A DNA stretch of 7,043 bases from Demequinaceae bacterium UBA4004 (GTDB lineage: Bacteria > Actinomycetota > Actinomycetes > Actinomycetales > Demequinaceae). Within the stretch, counting starts at the first letter, position 1; the number at the start of each line of letters is the position of its first letter. The stretch lies in contig DGBM01000261.1 in NCBI GenBank assembly GCA_002384765.1, positions 1 to 7,043 of the forward strand. The letters run 5' to 3'. A program made the position numbers and the translations under genes. Under the pieces are notes generated by a model. That model searched no databases, was not told where the DNA came from, and saw only the letters and a list, made by a program, of their open reading frames with translations. Of the stretch, positions 5,041 through 7,043 are shown in pieces.

Positions 5041-5695
5041 CGAGACTCAAGACCAAGGCGTCCTCGTCATCGGGCTGGGCCGCTTCGGCTCGGCGCTGGC
5101 GGACACGCTCGACTTGATGGACGTGGAAGTGCTCGCGGTGGAGCGTGACCCGGACCTTGTGGAACGGTGGTCCGCCCGCCTTCCCGTGGTTGAGGCCGAC
5201 GCCACGGACCCCCGCGCGCTCGAACAGATCGGCGCGAAGGACTTCGGTGCGGCCGTCGTGGGGGTCGGCACCTCGCTCGAGGCGTCGGTGCTCATCACCG
5301 GCAACCTCGTCGACATCGGCATCAAGGAGATCTGGGCGAAGGCCACCACGACGGAGCACCAACGCATCTTGGAGCGCATCGGTGCACACCACGTCGTGCT
5401 GCCAGAGGCCGACGCTGGTGCCCGGGTCGCGCACTCCGTGGGCGGCAAGATGCTCGACTACATCGAGGTCGAAGACGGCTTCACCATCGTGAAGATGCGG
5501 CCGCCCAAGGAGACCCACAACTTCACGTTGAGCGAGCTGGACCTGCGCAACAAGTACGGGATCCAGGTCATTGGTGTGAAGACGCCGGGCGAGGACTTCG
5601 AGTACGCGGGCCGTGACACCACGATCCGTCCGGACGACCTGTTGGTGGTCGCCGGCGACGGCGAACTGCTGGAGCGTTTCTCCCAGCGGCCCTAG
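5033..5695 (+). CDS. ktrA: KtrA/TrkA-type regulatory subunit of the potassium uptake system (RCK protein)
   Basis: A 220-residue cytoplasmic protein that forms the nucleotide-binding gating ring under KtrB. The N-terminal RCK_N Rossmann domain spans about residues 9-125: VLVIGLGRFGSALA gives the dinucleotide motif GLGRFG (14-19), and LAVERDP ends the second strand with Glu37, which holds the ribose. The C-terminal RCK_C (TrkA_C) domain spans about 140-218 and ends DDLLVVAGDGELLERF. In relatives the first domain senses ATP/ADP or NAD(H), and the second often binds c-di-AMP, which closes the channel; neither can be confirmed here. The single RCK_N plus RCK_C layout is KtrA-like, unlike the duplicated TrkA of enterobacteria. 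Translation starts at TTG and is presumably coupled to ktrB through the 8-nt overlap, giving a linked supply of both subunits. Confidence 0.94.
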   Translation: MANETQDQGVLVIGLGRFGSALADTLDLMDVEVLAVERDPDLVERWSARLPVVEADATDPRALEQIGAKDFGAAVVGVGTSLEASVLITGNLVDIGIKEIWAKATTTEHQRILERIGAHHVVLPEADAGARVAHSVGGKMLDYIEVEDGFTIVKMRPPKETHNFTLSELDLRNKYGIQVIGVKTPGEDFEYAGRDTTIRPDDLLVVAGDGELLERFSQRP

Positions 5696-5747
5696 CCCTG
5701 GCAAGGGTGTCAGCACGAGTCGCTGGGTGCGTGGCCGACGAACCACC

Positions 5748-5777
5748 CTAAAGGGTTACTTATACAAAGACCTTTAG
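5748..5777. repeat. AT-rich inverted repeat between ktrA and the right-end gene
   Basis: CTAAAGG (5748-5754) and CCTTTAG (5771-5777) are exact 7-bp inverted arms around 16 bases that include TTACTTATACAAAG. This is the most AT-rich stretch of the window. It lies in the 88-nt gap between the converging ktrA and AlbA_2-type genes, 7 nt from the latter's stop. It could end transcription in either direction, or it may mark the edge of inserted DNA. Neither strand has a proper T run after the stem. Confidence 0.4.
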
Positions 5778-5783
5778 AGTTCG

Positions 5784-7043
5784 TTAGTCCGTCGGCTCCC
5801 ATGTTGCAGTCGGATCGTTCGAGTTCGTACCGACCCACTTGATCAGTCCTACCTCGCGCAACACATTCAAGTGCTTCAACACCGTTGGCCGCGAACGCCC
5901 GGTAATCTCCACAACATCACCAGTCGTCACCGGACGAGCTGCGCGACGGATATCCCTCAGCATCTCTCGCGCCGCTACAGCGAGGTTCCCCGCAACCTGG
6001 TCGTTCAGACGCTGGCGTGATGACAATGTCAACCGCACATGGGAACTTCCCTGTTCGTAGAGAGGGTCCTCTAGGCCACGAGATCTCATCTCGTCAAAGA
6101 TCCGATGGATGCCCTCGCCGAGTTCCTGTGTGATCCTCAGGTCGGCGCATACACGCGCGATTCTTGGGTTGCGAGCGTACCGAACCACGTCGAGAGGCTT
6201 GGTCAAGTCGGCGAGTCCGGGGAATCGTCCCGGGCTCACGATCTCGATGCGGTCTTCATAGATCTCGACCCGAATACTGTCGCCAGCGATGCTGTAGGAC
6301 CGATGCACAACAGCGTTGACGAGCCCCTCCAGCCATGCTTCGCGTGGCACGATCGGCTCGCCCACGAAGAGCCCCTCGTGTCCGAGCGCTCTCCGTACAG
6401 GCATCAGATCTTCGACGATGCTCGCCGCTCGGGAAATCACCGCGGGAATCGGACCCTCTACCCGAAAGTCCGCATCCTCGTCGAGCGCAAGACGAGCGCC
6501 GGTACCCCTCGTCGTTCCCAGGAACTTGAGCACGCGGACATGCGCGTTGGGAAACATGTCTTGCGGGTGACGAGCGAAGAGGAGGTATGCCCCGTTGGTC
6601 ACCTCGAGTTGCTGGGTTAGCAACCCACGACTCGCCAAGAACTGCTCCGTGGGTGCAGAAGCTCCCGCAGCCTTCTTGTACGAGACGACGAGGCCTCCGT
6701 CAAGGTCCGCTAACGTTCGCCCTGCGAGTCGCTGCGCTTCGTACTTGGCATGTCCCCGATCAAACTCAAGTTCCTGTCGGTGGGCAAAAGTAAGTTTGCG
6801 TGTCTCATCGCCAACTCGCAAGTAGCACTGACCATCCGCAGTTTCATGCACGACTTCACTCGGCTGAACGGAGATCACGATCACGTGGTCGGATTGACCT
6901 GTGCTAGTCCTACATTCGAGAAGTTCGACCTTCAAGGGAACCGGGGGACGGATGAAATCGATGGAAGACTGCCGGATCGCATTAACGCGTTGGGGCTCGG
7001 CATCGACGCCTTGAACCCTGCCCTCTGAGATTCCGACGACTAC
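5784..7043 (-). CDS. AlbA_2 (Schlafen-like) / GHKL ATPase-like / winged-helix regulator, 5' end beyond the window
   Basis: At least 419 residues, read from the right edge (numbering from base 7043). Residues 1-86 are the C-terminal half of an AlbA_2 domain: VVVGISEGRVQGVD, then RPPVPLKVELLE and CYLRVGDETRKL. A linker domain follows. The next part is HATPase_c_4-like: EGLVNAVVHRSY (N-box, Asn243), EDRIEIVSPGRFPG (about 263-276) and RNPRIARVCADL with GEGI (about 291-312). The end is a winged helix (about 353-419; VVEITGRSRPTVLKHLNVLREVGLI). This is the COG2865 layout, usually annotated as predicted transcriptional regulator or ATP-binding protein; the biochemical role is poorly known. A TTG at 6935 looks like a start but falls inside the AlbA_2 domain, and the frame is open from there to the edge, so the gene is 5'-partial. 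Hand counts of 60-base rows give about 52-58% GC against 63-72% in sampled rows of the other genes, suggesting transfer. No promoter is visible. Confidence 0.85.
   Translation of the reverse strand, partial: VVVGISEGRVQGVDAEPQRVNAIRQSSIDFIRPPVPLKVELLECRTSTGQSDHVIVISVQPSEVVHETADGQCYLRVGDETRKLTFAHRQELEFDRGHAKYEAQRLAGRTLADLDGGLVVSYKKAAGASAPTEQFLASRGLLTQQLEVTNGAYLLFARHPQDMFPNAHVRVLKFLGTTRGTGARLALDEDADFRVEGPIPAVISRAASIVEDLMPVRRALGHEGLFVGEPIVPREAWLEGLVNAVVHRSYSIAGDSIRVEIYEDRIEIVSPGRFPGLADLTKPLDVVRYARNPRIARVCADLRITQELGEGIHRIFDEMRSRGLEDPLYEQGSSHVRLTLSSRQRLNDQVAGNLAVAAREMLRDIRRAARPVTTGDVVEITGRSRPTVLKHLNVLREVGLIKWVGTNSNDPTATWEPTD

Noticed and set aside
5696..5707. A CCCT-GGCA-AGGG hairpin right after the ktrA stop
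   Set aside because: The stem has only 4 pairs and no T run follows, too weak to call a terminator.
5030..5746. A 238-codon open frame on the minus strand opposite ktrA
   Set aside because: It mirrors the codon structure of ktrA, has no recognisable motif, and ktrA has clear RCK domains.
1..7043. tRNA, rRNA, CRISPR repeats or transposase genes
   Set aside because: No regular spaced repeats, no transposase motifs and no recognisable tRNA arms were seen on either strand.

Overview
The window is high-GC bacterial DNA with the gene order and gene style of an actinobacterium (Actinomycetota). The evidence is the GTG and TTG starts, start codons that lie right behind a TANNNT -10 box (leaderless style), and above all a set of genes that travel together in that phylum. 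These are an excisionase-type helix-turn-helix protein followed by the tiny ribosomal protein bS22 (the Rv0500A/Rv0500B pair of Mycobacterium tuberculosis), a HAD-IB phosphatase (SerB1/Rv0505c type), a glutaredoxin-like protein (Rv0508 type), and histidine phosphatase, TlpA-like lipoprotein and CcdA (Rv0525-Rv0526-Rv0527 type). A genus cannot be named from this stretch; a Micrococcales-like organism is only a guess.

Left part (1-1994, all minus strand): a tightly packed operon reads right to left as glutaredoxin-like protein, histidine phosphatase, thioredoxin-like lipoprotein and CcdA, the last running off the left edge. Gaps are 4 nt or 4-nt GTGA overlaps, so translation is probably coupled. 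CcdA carries electrons across the membrane and the lipoprotein uses them outside the cell, most likely to keep apocytochrome c haem-site cysteines reduced. ResB and ResC/CcsA would be expected just beyond the left edge.

Middle (1995-3667): a divergent intergenic region of 137 nt separates that operon from the HAD-IB phosphatase. It holds two apparently leaderless promoters facing apart, a perfect 8+4+8 palindrome between them and a half parS-like motif. The phosphatase converges on the HTH-bS22 pair, and a shared hairpin terminator lies between. The HTH gene and the potassium transporter operon are divergent, with a good sigma70-like promoter for the HTH side.

Right part (3667-7043): a two-gene potassium uptake operon, a KtrB/TrkH channel subunit and a KtrA/TrkA regulatory subunit, overlaps by 8 nt. 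An AT-rich 88-nt gap follows, then a minus-strand gene of lower GC that runs off the right edge. It encodes an AlbA_2 (Schlafen-like) / GHKL ATPase-like / winged-helix regulator and looks like accessory DNA beside an otherwise core locus.

I see no CRISPR array, tRNA, rRNA, transposase or integrase, and no clearly new multi-gene system. The points most worth a second look are the architecture of the divergent regulatory region, the stop-codon/Shine-Dalgarno hairpin in front of the histidine phosphatase, and the low-GC right-end gene.
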